A DNA stretch of 64,000 nucleotides from Sinohyriopsis cumingii (taxonomy: Eukaryota; Mollusca; Bivalvia; Unionida; Unionidae), in the NCBI GenBank assembly GCA_028554795.2, contig CM068825.1:151378053-151442052 (forward strand), read 5' to 3'. Numbering within the stretch: position 1 is the stretch's first letter; each line of letters starts with the position of its first letter. Shown piece by piece: positions 12,666-25,599 of this stretch. The translations under genes were made by a program, and so were the position numbers. The notes below the pieces were generated by a model, which saw nothing but the letters and a program-made list of their open reading frames with translations, did no database searches and was not told the origin of the DNA.

Positions 12666-15600
12666 TGCTTCATATTTAAGCAAGATAAAATTGTAACCAC
12701 TGCAAAATTCATTGCACTGAGATAACATCAACAACTGCAAAGAACAAGGACAATGATTTCGGTGTAAAAGCATAGTCCATGAGTTTCTAGATAATTAAAA
12801 CTACATAAATATGATATTTTCAGACACTCTTACGGTTCGATTTCGCAAAATCCTCCATCATTTCTCAATTATCGGAAACTGAGCATATGAGGCAGCCATT
12901 AAAAGGAACAGCAGGGTAATTCAACGCGTACAGTTGCTAATTTTGTCTTTCCGCCTTGACGCCAATAAAGACATTTATACTAATCAGTGGTACTTAATTT
13001 TCGTTTGATATATGGTCAACTACAAAAGTACGATAAATGTTGATGGTGAGGGGAGAATCGACTCTGAGGAAGAAATTTATTGTAGGTTTATCAACAGTTA
13101 TTAGATAGTCATCTTGTTTGCTTTAAGCTAATTATATTGGGGAAAAAAGGCCCAAGGAAAGTACATCTCCACAACAACAACAACAAAACACGACACATCA
13201 CAATACCAGAGTAAACTGGTTTTGTTGGCATAAATTATATTTCTAACTTGCACCACGTTGTCATTGTCTGCTAAAATAACTGAGAAACATCAAAACCCCG
13301 AAAGCAAACTGCAACTACATCATCACAGCGATGACCACCGTATCCTCTTACATACGTACAAATATGTTGCCTACATACATGCTTTATCACATACGTTATT
13401 GCATAAACATATTTAAAATGCACGTAAAGCCCTTCATCACCTTTTTGCGCGAGTTTTTTGTGTGGAAAAGGTATAGTTTCTTGCAGTAGGAAATTTCGCT
13501 CATGTCAATAGATCTTAGCGTTACAGCCTGACAAGCTATCGTGATCTGTTTATTTTTTATCTTCCAAGTATCAGCTAAAAATGACAAGATTTTAATTGTG
13601 ATGAATATTTAAAATCAGATATTACAATTCTAGAGCAAACCTATGTTTGCGATAGTATTGAAACTTGAACAACCATCGCCACATGTCATTTGGTTTCATT
13701 GACATTCCAGTTGGATAATGACCAGATTCTGGTCAAGTTAGACAAGACTGAAGTTAGTTTTATCAAATGCGATGAATTACATGATTGAACAAGCCCATGT
13801 TTATGAATAACGAGAAAAGTTATTAAATTTAGCCAAATACAATTTTCTTTAACAAATCGATAAAAAATGTACTGGTGGAAAATTTGTATTCAAAATACAT
13901 TTACTTTATATACAAGGGACAGCAATTAATGCGGTCCCAAAGAAATAAAGAAAACAATTTGCATCATAAATTAGTGAGACAAATGTAAATATTTCTAAGT
14001 ATTTAACACAAATTGCCTCTTCTTATTTCCGTGAATAAACCTAGTTCATATTTTATGAAAGAATAGTAAAAGAACCTTTTTTGCCTTTTTTAAGCGGTAC
14101 ATTTTTCTTTGATGTTATAATTGCCCCATGGCACGATTTAAAATATTTAATGAACAATAATCCTAATGTTTTAAATATTGGACCACTCCCCACCGCCACA
14201 ATGATTAGAATTTTCACAACATCATACAAATTAGTACCAACGAAAATTAGTAATTGATCTCTGTGCAACTCCTGGATCGAAGTAAGTAGTCCGTGTAAAG
14301 TAAGTCAGTGCAAGGAAAGCTGCTTGAGACAAGCTTTACGTTACGTGTTCGTATTCATGGAAACTGTGCCAAGCTAATCCATTCTATTACATGAATCTTC
14401 AGGCTATATGTTTTTTGTTGTATTTGAAACTTTAGTACAATATATGAAAGAACTGTATACAACGAGGAAATCCATTATGTAGTACTACTATCCAACAAAG
14501 ATGCCATATATCAACTTGAAGGAAAAGAATATTCATGTATCAAATGTGGCAAACTAACAAACCATAATAAATTCCTAGATATCTGAGATAAAGTTCTAAT
14601 TTGAACGAATTCCCTGCATTGAAATGAGAGATTTAGATGAAAATGCCGGAACACTGTTTTTGTAGTAAATGTAATGTTCTTGGGCTTATTGTATCTTATT
14701 AAGATTAGTTTGTCTTGATATTTCGGGACAATCCCGAGTTCCGTAATCATCTATAATTTCTTTATTAGCTGAAACTGAGCCGTCGATTCATTCATTAAAA
14801 TGATTCAGCAGGACGGCAACGGATGCAGTTGTTCAAACCGTTCTTCCTCCCTGGCCCAAAAAAGTTCGTGTTTCTGCATTTCTTTACGCCAATCAATACA
14901 AATCAATTTCCTTTGCTGTAGAGTCGACTCCAGAAATAGTATTAAAAGATTTCAGAAGCACTTTCAGGGCTAAAAAAATAAAAACATGAAAGAAAGTGAA
15001 TATAAGCTGGTCAGGCTACACTGACATCTAGGATTTATTTAAATAAACTATAAAAAAAAAATACTTTGAAATGTACACGTGGCCGCAAAAACCAAAAACC
15101 TTTCAGTACAAGATAAAACAGGTTATCTGGCATTTATTGTATTCCCATTTGCTGTGCATTGTCATTCTCAAATAAATCTTCTTCAAAGAGAAAAATCGCA
15201 GAGAGCAAACTCTTCTTATAATCCTTTGTGGTGCTGGTTACTAGTATACTAAGAGGCGACTCGGAGTTCTCCGCATCGCTTTTCAAGAACAAAAACAACC
15301 GTCTGCATAATCTGAAGTCGTTGTGGTGGCCACTCCAACTACTGTCCAACAGAGATTCTCGAGGTACGAACTAACGTCTGATATGGCGGTTTGGGAATTC
15401 GATGGTCTCCGACGGGGTGATTACGATCGCGATTTCGAAATATTCCTTAGCTGCTGAAGAAGCATATGCGCATATTAACTACCAAATGTTTAATCTTGAG
15501 TTGGAGAAATAATGTACTTGGTCTATATTTTAAAGAAATTTGTGAGATCACACCAGAAGTGGCATAAGTCAGCAAAGTGGTATTCTATGTTGCCGACCAC

Positions 15601-17195
15601 AATTGGTAGATCTGAGTTGGCCAAAGTTCTTGGCATTTGCCCGTTTGCATCGCTTGAAGACATAGGTAGAATAAAGCTTTATAACCAGCAAGATTACGCA
15701 ACCTTGCGCTGTCTCTGGAGAGCATTATTTGAGCCTGTGATAAAAAATTATATTGAGATTACTAGGGCGAAACAATTATAGGCAATGATATTTGCATCAG
15801 AATTATAGACTGTTTTAGTTACTCTCAAGTTGTTTCATCGGAGACTGCAATAACATCTGGCGTTTAGAATTCAAGTGGCCCTTTGTATGAGACGTCATCA
15901 AGTTGCCTGATTGCTGTTTGATGCAAGTATTTTCAGGTTTAGAAGTCTCGGTAATAGCATCATACGGTGTGCTTGTCGACACGATTTCTCGCTGGATCAA
16001 GCTGAATTTTATCCAGAGAATGAAACAAAAAAGTTAATAGTATAGACTACAGCCAACATGAGAAGGATCATATTGCTTGGTATCAGAAGATTCTTTTGTG
16101 CACCATAACAAAACTGAGACAAAATTATATATACATTAAGAAAGAAAGACCAATAGAATATAATATATAATTTTGAATCAAACAAAATAATGGCAGCATA
16201 CGAGAACACACAACGCTCAAGTAAAATTTCTCGTAGGTTGGAACATAGAAAATAAATACTGCAAGATATAAGAAAACAAATTGTTATATAGCGCATACAA
16301 ATTTGTCAAGGACGTTCTCAAATTTTTTATCAGACTTCTAAATACAATAAACTTGGCAGCAAGAAATTTTATATGACTTTGTCAAGACCAGTGTTTACGG
16401 TACGCTATTTCAAAATTCAAGTTGCATTTTATTTTTTTCAATGTAGTTTATTATCTGGCATATGTTATTTATATTTGATTTAATTTATATTTTATTTAAT
16501 TTAATTGCATGTAAGTTTTAAAATCTTTTTATTTCTAATTTCATTACATGTCAAAATAATGTAGTTTTGTTTTCTAGGAACCAGATATTTTTTCAGAAAA
16601 TAGTTTGACCTTGACTCTTTAGTTGTAAACACCTAAAGCTGACCTAGTTCCTGACATTTATTTAGAAATTAGCGAGAGAAGTAAACAACTTTTTTATTTT
16701 CGGAGTTAAATGATTAGTTTTATCAAGATCATACAGGGCTACGTGATTTGTTTAAAATATGTAAACAGCCTCCATTTCGCAATTATGGGCCTTCCGAAAT
16801 TGCGTATTAGTTAGTTTTAATAGTAATGCATAAAGGGAGATGTCTTAGGTCTGGCTTAAAAAAACACTGGGACGTAAAGGTGTCCTTTTGTTGTGTCATT
16901 TTGGAGTTATTTTAATGTTTATTCGAATTATTTTGATTCTAAAGGATAATTCTTTTTCCTGGAAAAAATTGAGTGTTCCTATGGAATTCTTTGACAAAGA
17001 CATTTGAATAATTCAAACACAGGATTATTGTTTGTGAATAACACAGAACTGCAAACATTAGAACACCACAAAGGATACAGTATACGTCACCGCCTTCCAT
17101 CTTAGATTCTTAGTCATGACTCGAACTTGAATTCATTAGGACATTTCATTATTGGGTCTTCTAAAATTTAATTCATGGATTATTACTAGATTTAT
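12666..17195. other. Host intergenic DNA, nothing recognised
   Basis: 4.5 kb without a supportable gene. The longest open frames (for example 15,512-15,781 and 16,009-16,296) have no recognisable domain or start context. Confidence 0.5.
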
Positions 17196-17244
17196 TTTTG
17201 GATTTTATTTTTAAAATCGTAAGTTGTTATTTTTTTAAAATTTT

Positions 17245-17330
17245 TTACAGTGTTTTCCCCGGGAAATAAATTATTTGTTAAACTTTTCAAAGCTTGTTGT
17301 CTTCACTCTTTCTTATGTTACTGTTTGTTC
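17245..17330 (+). repeat. Dispersed repeat family R1, partial copy 3
   Basis: Matches only the 3' part of the R1 family ('gaaataaatta', 'tgttaaacttttcaaagctt', 'cactcttt'). Confidence 0.5.
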
Positions 17331-20300
17331 ATTCCTAAACACGTAACACTTCAGTTTCAGTGCCAACGTTATATTTTATTCTTAAGTGTTTCCGTATTAT
17401 GTTGTATACTATTCGGCATTTTTTTAATCCTATCAACCATGCAAGCAAGTCCTATTTTGATTTAAACTGTTTGTATACGTGACGTAAACATACTTTCTTA
17501 GGCCTTTCTTGTTTTGAATATCTGGCTTCACTTCTCTAAATGCGGTCTACGCTGCAATTTCCACGCTATCAGATGAAATGGGTTTAGGAAAGCGCCCGTA
17601 ATTACAATAATTGCATAACTAAGAACGAGAGGAGTTGCTGTCAACAAAAGCAATAGGAGCTTGTAATATCGGTAAGATTTCGTAAAGCTGTACGATCCAT
17701 TGTGATATCATATGTAATATGCAATGAGTTCTTCGCGTTGTTCTCTTTCAATACAGCAGCTAAAAAGGTTTACAGATCTGGGCTGCAGGGCGGAAAACTT
17801 AGAATTTCTAAGCTTGGCTAAAGTTGGATTTGCTCTAAAAAACTTTCTGAAGATTCTGATGTCAAACTTTCTTTCTTCAAGCTTTGTTTTAATATCACAT
17901 CAGCATTAGTTTATTGAAAATATCTTACGGTAGCTCAGCAAGAAAGTGGTCTTTTGAATTCGCTTCTGCATATTAACAGCTGTAGCAAGCTGATTGGTAT
18001 GAACATCAAGCGGCATCTCGTCAGCATATAATATGCCTCTGCTAATTTTTTTTATTTGCTTATTAGCTTCAGGTGGGGCAAGTGGGGCAAGCTGTCCCTT
18101 TTTCGTTGCAAAACAATTTATCAGAGCCATTATGTTCATTTTGCGACTGCTTTGCTGTCATAATAACAACTAAAAATGTTGTTCATGTTTGTGTCAACAA
18201 TTAACTCTTTGGGATTTAGGCTAACCAGCTTTCATAAGTTTCTAATATTCTGTGGTCTCGTATTATGTTTTGACAAGTACGCCATCACAGTATGTTTCAG
18301 AATGCGTATCCTCAAACTTTAGCTTCTTAAGTTCGCGCGCAATTCTCACAATTCCTGACAAGATATATGGTATGTTGTCTGCAAAATATAATCTTGCGTG
18401 AATATGTTAAAGTATCTAAGGCTGTGGTTTGTTTGCGTTGCAGAACATAGAATATTCTATAGAGGTCATATTTTGCAGTACCTGGATTTGGGATGTCAAA
18501 GCTATATATTTCAAGGCCTATAGTGTAGCTGCCTGAGAAAATGGTGGTCCAGGTGACAAAAACACGTGATGCCTTCAGTCGCCAGTTATTCATAGATTTT
18601 ATTGCCATCCATCCTGCCCCCAATAAAAAACGTCAGATGCATACCACCGCCTGGAAATCGATATTAATCCAAAAATGATTGTATATGTCAGCAGTCGTCC
18701 ACTCGATGCGTTAAATATAGAACGTGGTCAGCAAATGCATAAAAAGGTTTTGTAGCTGATAGAATACATTGAGGAAGTGTATAAAGGAAATCCACGTCTG
18801 TTGGAAACATTAAACGACAGTGGAGGAATGTATCCAGTAGTGTTTATATGAGCTTGATATGAAAATAATGTTTTGTTGCTGCGTTTGTTTTGTCCGATGG
18901 AATGCTTTAATTTTTACTACTGCCGTCTTCACGTCTACGCCAGATGGACGAAATTCAAATACGGACGCATTGATATGATTTGAAGTTCCAAATTCCTCTG
19001 ACGCCTGAATAATTATTGAACTATATGACACCGCAGATGGTTTTTAACAAAACCCTGCCTTGTTAGCAAACGTCATGACAGAACCCGTAATTACAAACCG
19101 TTGCTTGCAACCGACATCTACGCATCTGAAACCTCTGGCACCTCTTCAAGCAATAGGGGAGTTGCTTCCGTCCGCTAGCCTATCGCAATAGGGGAGTAAC
19201 GAAATGTAATTGCGATTCCGTGATAGTATTTGACGACATCAAAATCGACAGAGATAATAAGAATCAAATCAAAGAATATGTTTTGCTGTCACGGGACAAG
19301 CTCTGCGATTCAATATATTTAGCACAGTCTTAATATAACGAGCCAAAATACACCAGACGCAACACGGTCTCCTTTATTTTATTTTCTGGCTTGGCAACCG
19401 CTGTACAGATTCGACTGCACGCGATAATTATCATGGAATCAATTCTGTAAATTTAAACAGTGCTGTAACGAGGCCATAGGTGGCATCAATCATAATCTTA
19501 TGATATCTCTTCGCGATGCAGAAGAAGTCCCTGAAATGTAGCGACGTGGCTCTGACGAATATTATTGGCCAGACTGAAATTGCATGATAGATAATATTCA
19601 TTTATTTAAGCATATAGCATCATGCCTTTTGTCCGAATAGAGGCATCTTCTCTAACCAAGGTTCTTCTGTGATAGCCCTATCTTCACCTTGACGCATCGA
19701 GCGGATACGTCTGTGCTTCTGGTCTGTGAATTTCATTGGACGCGTCAGCAAGCCACTGCATCCAATCAAAATTCACTTGTTCATATGTGAACGCTGTTCC
19801 TACATGATCTAGACAAGGTCAGCACACGACATGAATGGACTCATAAATAAGCAATTTTCCAGTGCCGGTCCGTGTTTATACAATTACCTTTCATTCAAAT
19901 ACACCTACAATGTTATCTCTGGTACATAGCTATACTTTCGATGTTAAACCTCCAAAGTATCCCTTTAAGTCAATTTCACCCACGTTTTTCGGCGGATGTA
20001 CAATGCATCATGCTATTGGTTAGTTGGTAATACATACTGAGGAAGGAAATCCAATAGATGTCGCTAGGACAAAGCACCAATTTATCTGTTCGATCCGCAT
20101 AGGTGTAAATAGCATATCGGAACCTTGGCAGCGAAGATGCAGTAGAACAGCCAAGAGATAAAGTTGCTGTTATGAAAAAATAAGTGAAGCGGCAGCAAGG
20201 ACGTGATCGCATTTTACCAGGGGAAAAAATGGCGAACAATGATTGCAGAAACATTACTTAAGCCAATCACACTAGCAGAAGTTGGCTTCTGCACACGATA

Positions 20301-20460
20301 AAACCAAGACAAGCAAATGGAATGCCATAAAGTTAATGATGACGTCATATCAAAGTTATTGCTGGCGCAAAATACCAAGTATAAAATGCAAGAACAGTTT
20401 TAAGAACAGCCTCTTAATGATCAAAACAAAATAAATCAAATATGCCGCCAATTAATTGCA
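17331..20460. other. Host intergenic DNA, nothing recognised
   Basis: No gene seen. Short open frames at 17,906-18,139 and 18,327-18,623 (minus) lack domains. Confidence 0.5.
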
Positions 20461-20464
20461 TGAA

Positions 20465-20850
20465 AGTCTAAACAAAAATATGTTGGACAGGTCGCAACTC
20501 TTGATTCATTTCCATAAAAAGAAGCGAATTATCATGGCGTAAATGAAATATACTTTAAAAGAACAAAATATGACTCACGTGGCTGAGAGTGAAATGACAA
20601 CAAAATAATAGTAATATGCAGCTTACACTAATGTTTTGATTAATCTCAGACACTACCCATTTAATGTTTAACGATGTGGATAGGGCTGAAATATTTTAAC
20701 CTCACAAATAAGAATTTCCAATATCAAATGGCTTTTTTTAATAAAAATTCTGCTGATGGAAAACAGAATATATCCAATCACATTACTTGAAAAAAATTAA
20801 CTATATTGAGATAATAGAAAATAAATCCATGGTGCCCACCTCACCCTTTG
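20465..20850. repeat. Dispersed repeat family R2, copy 2
   Basis: Collinear, diverged partner of 11,490-11,930. Confidence 0.5.
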
Positions 20851-22740
20851 CCAAAATAATTGTTTGTCTCTTAGCAGACAGTTCTTTGTTTTCTATACAT
20901 ACACCAATTGTAGAATATCTAGAAGGTATATTTTATTTTGTAAAGTTGAACTTAAATTGACATAATAGTATTAAAGATACTAAAACTAGTTTTTACCTGC
21001 CTGATATCAAAGATGCTTTGTTGCTATGGAAGCTATATGAAACAATAATAACTATAACATCCCACATTAAACGTTTCGTTAAAATTTGATAACATTAAAT
21101 AAAGTAATTTTAAAGAATGTGTGAATATTTCTAGTCTGTCTATCAGATAGTCAAGATACATAAATTATTTTTGTAGATTATGACGTAAAAAACATTTCCT
21201 CCAATACTTTTTTTATCAAATATTATTTGTTTTTTGTGGGAAATGTAATAAAAGTATTTTCTACCTATATGCTTTGGAGTTTTAATGGTTGCTATTAAAG
21301 CTGTCAAAACTAGAACTGTACTGAAAAACACTCCTCGGATGTGTGTAACCAAATATAGTTACTTATTTAGATGTTAAACTGAAAAAATTTGATCTGATGT
21401 TTTATCGGAAATGATCATTCGTCACTTCATAAGTTCATTCAAAATTGATTAAGTATGATACTGTATGTGTCTTTTCTAACTGTCCATGAAGTTCCAGCAA
21501 ATGGAAAGCTCCTTATATTCTGAGCCTATTCAAAAATATGATGATGTGAAAAACTGTTTGACACCAACATTTGTGTAATATTAACATTAATGAAAAGTTA
21601 TTTTATGATATAACTATTAGCAGAAAGCATCATGTCTGAAAGATCTTCTTTTTGTATCAATTATTAACCCTATATTTTTAAAGTTGTGTGCAAAGATCAT
21701 TGATGATAATTCCACGACAAAGATATCTTAGTCGCACATTTTCAAAGCACATGTTAGTTCACATTAGTGTGATAAGGGCTCTTGACAAAAGCATCTAGAA
21801 AAAATCTTTTCAAAGTGGAAAATTTTGAACTTGAAGATGGCACCAAAATAATGTGATATGACGTAATCTGGAGGATTTGATTAACAAGAGTACCACACAG
21901 CACACTATGTGCCCTCTCATGCCCTATTACTGACCAATGGCCTTGTTGTCAGAGCTGCAGACCTGGATAAAAGTTCACCCTCCATTTCGCATTTCACATG
22001 GGTTGATGGCAAAACATTAATAAAAACCTTGTGAAAGTTTGCAGTTTTGATCTTGAAATTATCACAAAACCAACGAGACGCGATACAAAATCAATGTTTT
22101 AAGTAACGTGACTACCACACAGCACATTCTTCATTTGCCCTTTGCACTATCAATGACCTTGGTCTTTAAGCCTCAAACCTGCCAGTTGCAGAATACAGGC
22201 GGAACTTGATAAACGTTCATCAAAATACAAAATATACGAAGAAGTTCAAAAGAGACAGTATAGATAAGGTAGCAGGCCACTGACTTAATATGCATATTGT
22301 TATGTGACCATAACTTTATGGCCAAGATTATGAATGTCTCAAAACTTTAGTCTGTAAAATTTTACAGTGCTGGATAAAACTGCTTTTAACGACTTTAAGT
22401 TAAAAGCGTGACATCACAAGAAAGTAACCTTGATAAGAGTGTTACCATATAATCTTGATAGTGGTACACGACAAACTTTCCCAAATATTTTATTTTCATT
22501 ACGCGAACAGTTTCTGAACAACAGGCCAACAATGACTTCGGCATTTTAAATTGGATCATACAATTATTATGTGATGTGTCATTGTGCATGAATAAAAAAA
22601 AACAATTATCTCACTATCCATGATGATTTGGATAGACACCAAATAGACACGGTTTGATCCATGATTTTAACCTTGATAATAAAAATACCATGAAGATAAG
22701 TTACACATTCAGAAGTTATGATGTGAACATGAGTTTAATT
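20851..22740. other. Host intergenic DNA with a faint 217-bp duplication
   Basis: No gene recognised. A diverged block around 'accacacagcaca' at about 21,889 recurs at about 22,106 with similar flanks ('tgacc..tggcctt'), suggesting an old tandem duplication of about 217 bp. Confidence 0.4.
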
Positions 22741-22744
22741 CAAC

Positions 22745-23670
22745 TACGTTTCGTGAATTTAGAACTACAGTTTTAAGTGAGTAAACTTCATATATGACTA
22801 ATATTGCTGATAGAACTACAGTCCTAAGTGATTAAACCTCATATGTGACTTTGATATTGCTGATAGAACTAAAGTCCTTAGTGAGTAAACTTCATATGTG
22901 ACTTTGATATTGCTGATAGAACTAACGTCGTTAAGTGAGTAAACTTCATATGTGACTTTGATATTGCTGATAGAACTAAAGTCCTTAAGTGAGTAAACTT
23001 CATATATGACTTTGATATTGCTGATAGAACTACAGTCCTAAGTGAGTAAACTTCATATGTGACTTTGATATTGCTGATAGAACTAAAGTCCTTAGTGAGT
23101 AAACTTCATATGTGACTTTGATATTGCTGATAGAACTAAAGTCCTTAGTGAGTAAACTTTATGTATGATTTGATCTTGCTGATAGAACTAAAGTCCTTAA
23201 GTGAGTAAACTTCATATACGACTTTGATATTGCAGATAGCACTAAAGTCCTTAAGTTAGCAAACTTCATATGTGACTTTGATATTGCTGATAGAACTACA
23301 GTCCTAAGTGAGCAAACTTCATATGTGACTTTGATATTGCTGATAGAACTAAAGTCCTTAGTGAGTAAACTTCATATATGACTTTGATATTGCTGATAGA
23401 ACTAAAGTCCTAAGTGAGCAAACTTCATATATGACTTTGATCTTGCTGACAGAACTACAGTCCTAAGTGAGTAAACGTCATATGTGACTTTGATATTGCT
23501 GATAGAAGTACAGTTCTAAGTGAGTAAACTTCATATATGACTTTGATCTTGCTGATAGAACTACAGTCCTAAGCGAGTAAACGCCATATGTGACTTTGAT
23601 ATTGCTGATAGATTTAAAGTCCTAAGTGAGTAAACTTCATATGTGACTTTGATCTTGCTGATATAACTAT
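22745..23670. repeat. About 57-bp minisatellite
   Basis: About sixteen copies of 'agtcctaagtgagtaaactt' + 'catatgtgactttgatattg' + 'ctgatagaacta'. Variants (agtcctta/agtcctaa, tatgtgac/tatatgac) alternate along the array. Confidence 0.95.
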
Positions 23671-24470
23671 GCTATTGATACAAATGAAATGGTACACGCT
23701 CAAGCCATGATTTTACAGGGTTAAACCTACCATTCCATGACTTTTAACAATAGCTTTTGGGTGACAGTTTTTGGACACACACACAAGAATGATATTGACA
23801 CGAGCAGTGTGATCTGGCATTACAGATAGGTCGATGAAAATGACAAATGACAACATCAAACCATGCTGTACAGATATTCTAAATTTTATTTAAATTACTT
23901 TATTTTAATAATCTGCAAGTTACAGTAATGTTCACTTCTGACCTTCAAACGAGACTTATGAAAGTGGCAAATTTTACACCCTTTTCCACACATATTTGTA
24001 AATGTTTAACAGTTATCACACCACTAATTCTATCACGTCCTGGGTCACAAACTGCACACTATATATAACCTAAATATGTGACCTTAATATTCAAGAACAA
24101 ACATTCTAGTGTCAATTTCTGCATTTAGAAAACGTCATCCAGCTGATTGGTTAGGTTCAGTAAACCTTCCAAGCAGAATATTTTGGGATGATTTTTGTAT
24201 GTACAAAACTATACAAGTATTCGTGCACTCTGATTCCACATATATTGTTCTATGAGGGGATCTTAACAATGTCCATTTTATGAATCAGGGTCAGATTCCC
24301 AATCACAAGGGCGCAACCCAGAGTCTATTTCGAGCATATGTCTACTTCTATATCCTCGTGCCCTTCAATAACTGGGGAAGAGTTTCCAAGTGAAGACCCA
24401 GTATCATGCATGTCTCCTTCCTTAGGGTCTGTGCTGGAAATTTGTCTGATTTCTTCTCATGTCCTTTAGG
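23671..24470. other. Host intergenic DNA, nothing recognised
   Basis: No gene, RNA or repeat seen. Confidence 0.5.
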
Positions 24471-24477
24471 CAATTTA

Positions 24478-24580
24478 TGTTTCCAAGTTGTGGATGTCTA
24501 CCGTTTCCAAGTTGTGGATGTCTACTGTTTCCAAGTTGTGGATGTTTATTGTTTCCAAGTTGTGGATGTCTACTCTTTCA
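24478..24580. repeat. 24-bp tandem repeat
   Basis: Four copies of 'tttccaagttgtggatgtct' + 'actg'. The unit is a multiple of three, which creates spurious open frames with an eight-residue repeat in two frames. Confidence 0.95.
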
Positions 24581-24584
24581 AAGC

Positions 24585-25553
24585 TATGACTCTATCCACA
24601 ACATAAGGGCCATGACCCACTGTCTGCACTGTATATACCGGTATGTCTAGTTCGGTTTCATTTCCTTCATACACATAGATGGTTACTAACAGAGGATTTC
24701 AACAGTTTCCATGTTGTGACCCAGGTGAAGCATACACAATGTGACCATCACTGCTCACGACCCGTGAGTGTAACACAAAAGCCTGATGCATTTGTCAAAG
24801 CCCTGGCATTGAAATGACACAAACCAACTGTCAGACTTCCATCTACAATTCTTCAAAAACATTTAGAAGCTTAAACCAAAGTAACCATCCAAGACATGTA
24901 TCCTATCCAAGAGTCCTAATTAAAATGTTGACACTACTGTGTACATCTGATGACTACTCCCGATCATATCCGAAAGTTTCAAGGCTATGCCATAATTGTA
25001 TATGAGATACCGATCATTACAAATTGAGTGACTAATAGAAATTCAGACATGGTGACATAACCCGGTGCGTTTTAAAATATGCAGGGGAGGGGGGTAAGTC
25101 ACTGTAATATTCTTTTAACTTAAACGTTTACAATTTACCATTAATGCCCGTACATATTAATGACGACCAATAATAATTATGAAAAGATTTCAAACAATAC
25201 AAAACCGTTGAGAGACAACTGGTTGGCAAAGTAAATTTGTATGAAACAGCTCTTTATGAAATGAGAAGCACAAACTAATTTACATAGATTTAAGTTTGAA
25301 TATGATAGGACGAAATACAAATCTATAAACAGACCAATTATTATTTTATAACAACAATAGACAACATAAACCCTAGCTAAAACATTATCTTGCTTTAACC
25401 TATCAATATTATATTCCATTTGTCTTCCAATATTTAATAAAATTTATATTTTCCATCCAGTTGTCATGACTGTAGTTATGATGTACATAAAAACAGTGAA
25501 ATAGGAAAAGTTAAACCACAATCAACAACCTATGCACATTTCAGGTGAAGATG

Positions 25554-25599
<46 letters not shown>

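Noticed and set aside
24406..24650. Two repeat ORFs over the 24-bp array
   Set aside because: Tandem repeat open in more than one frame.
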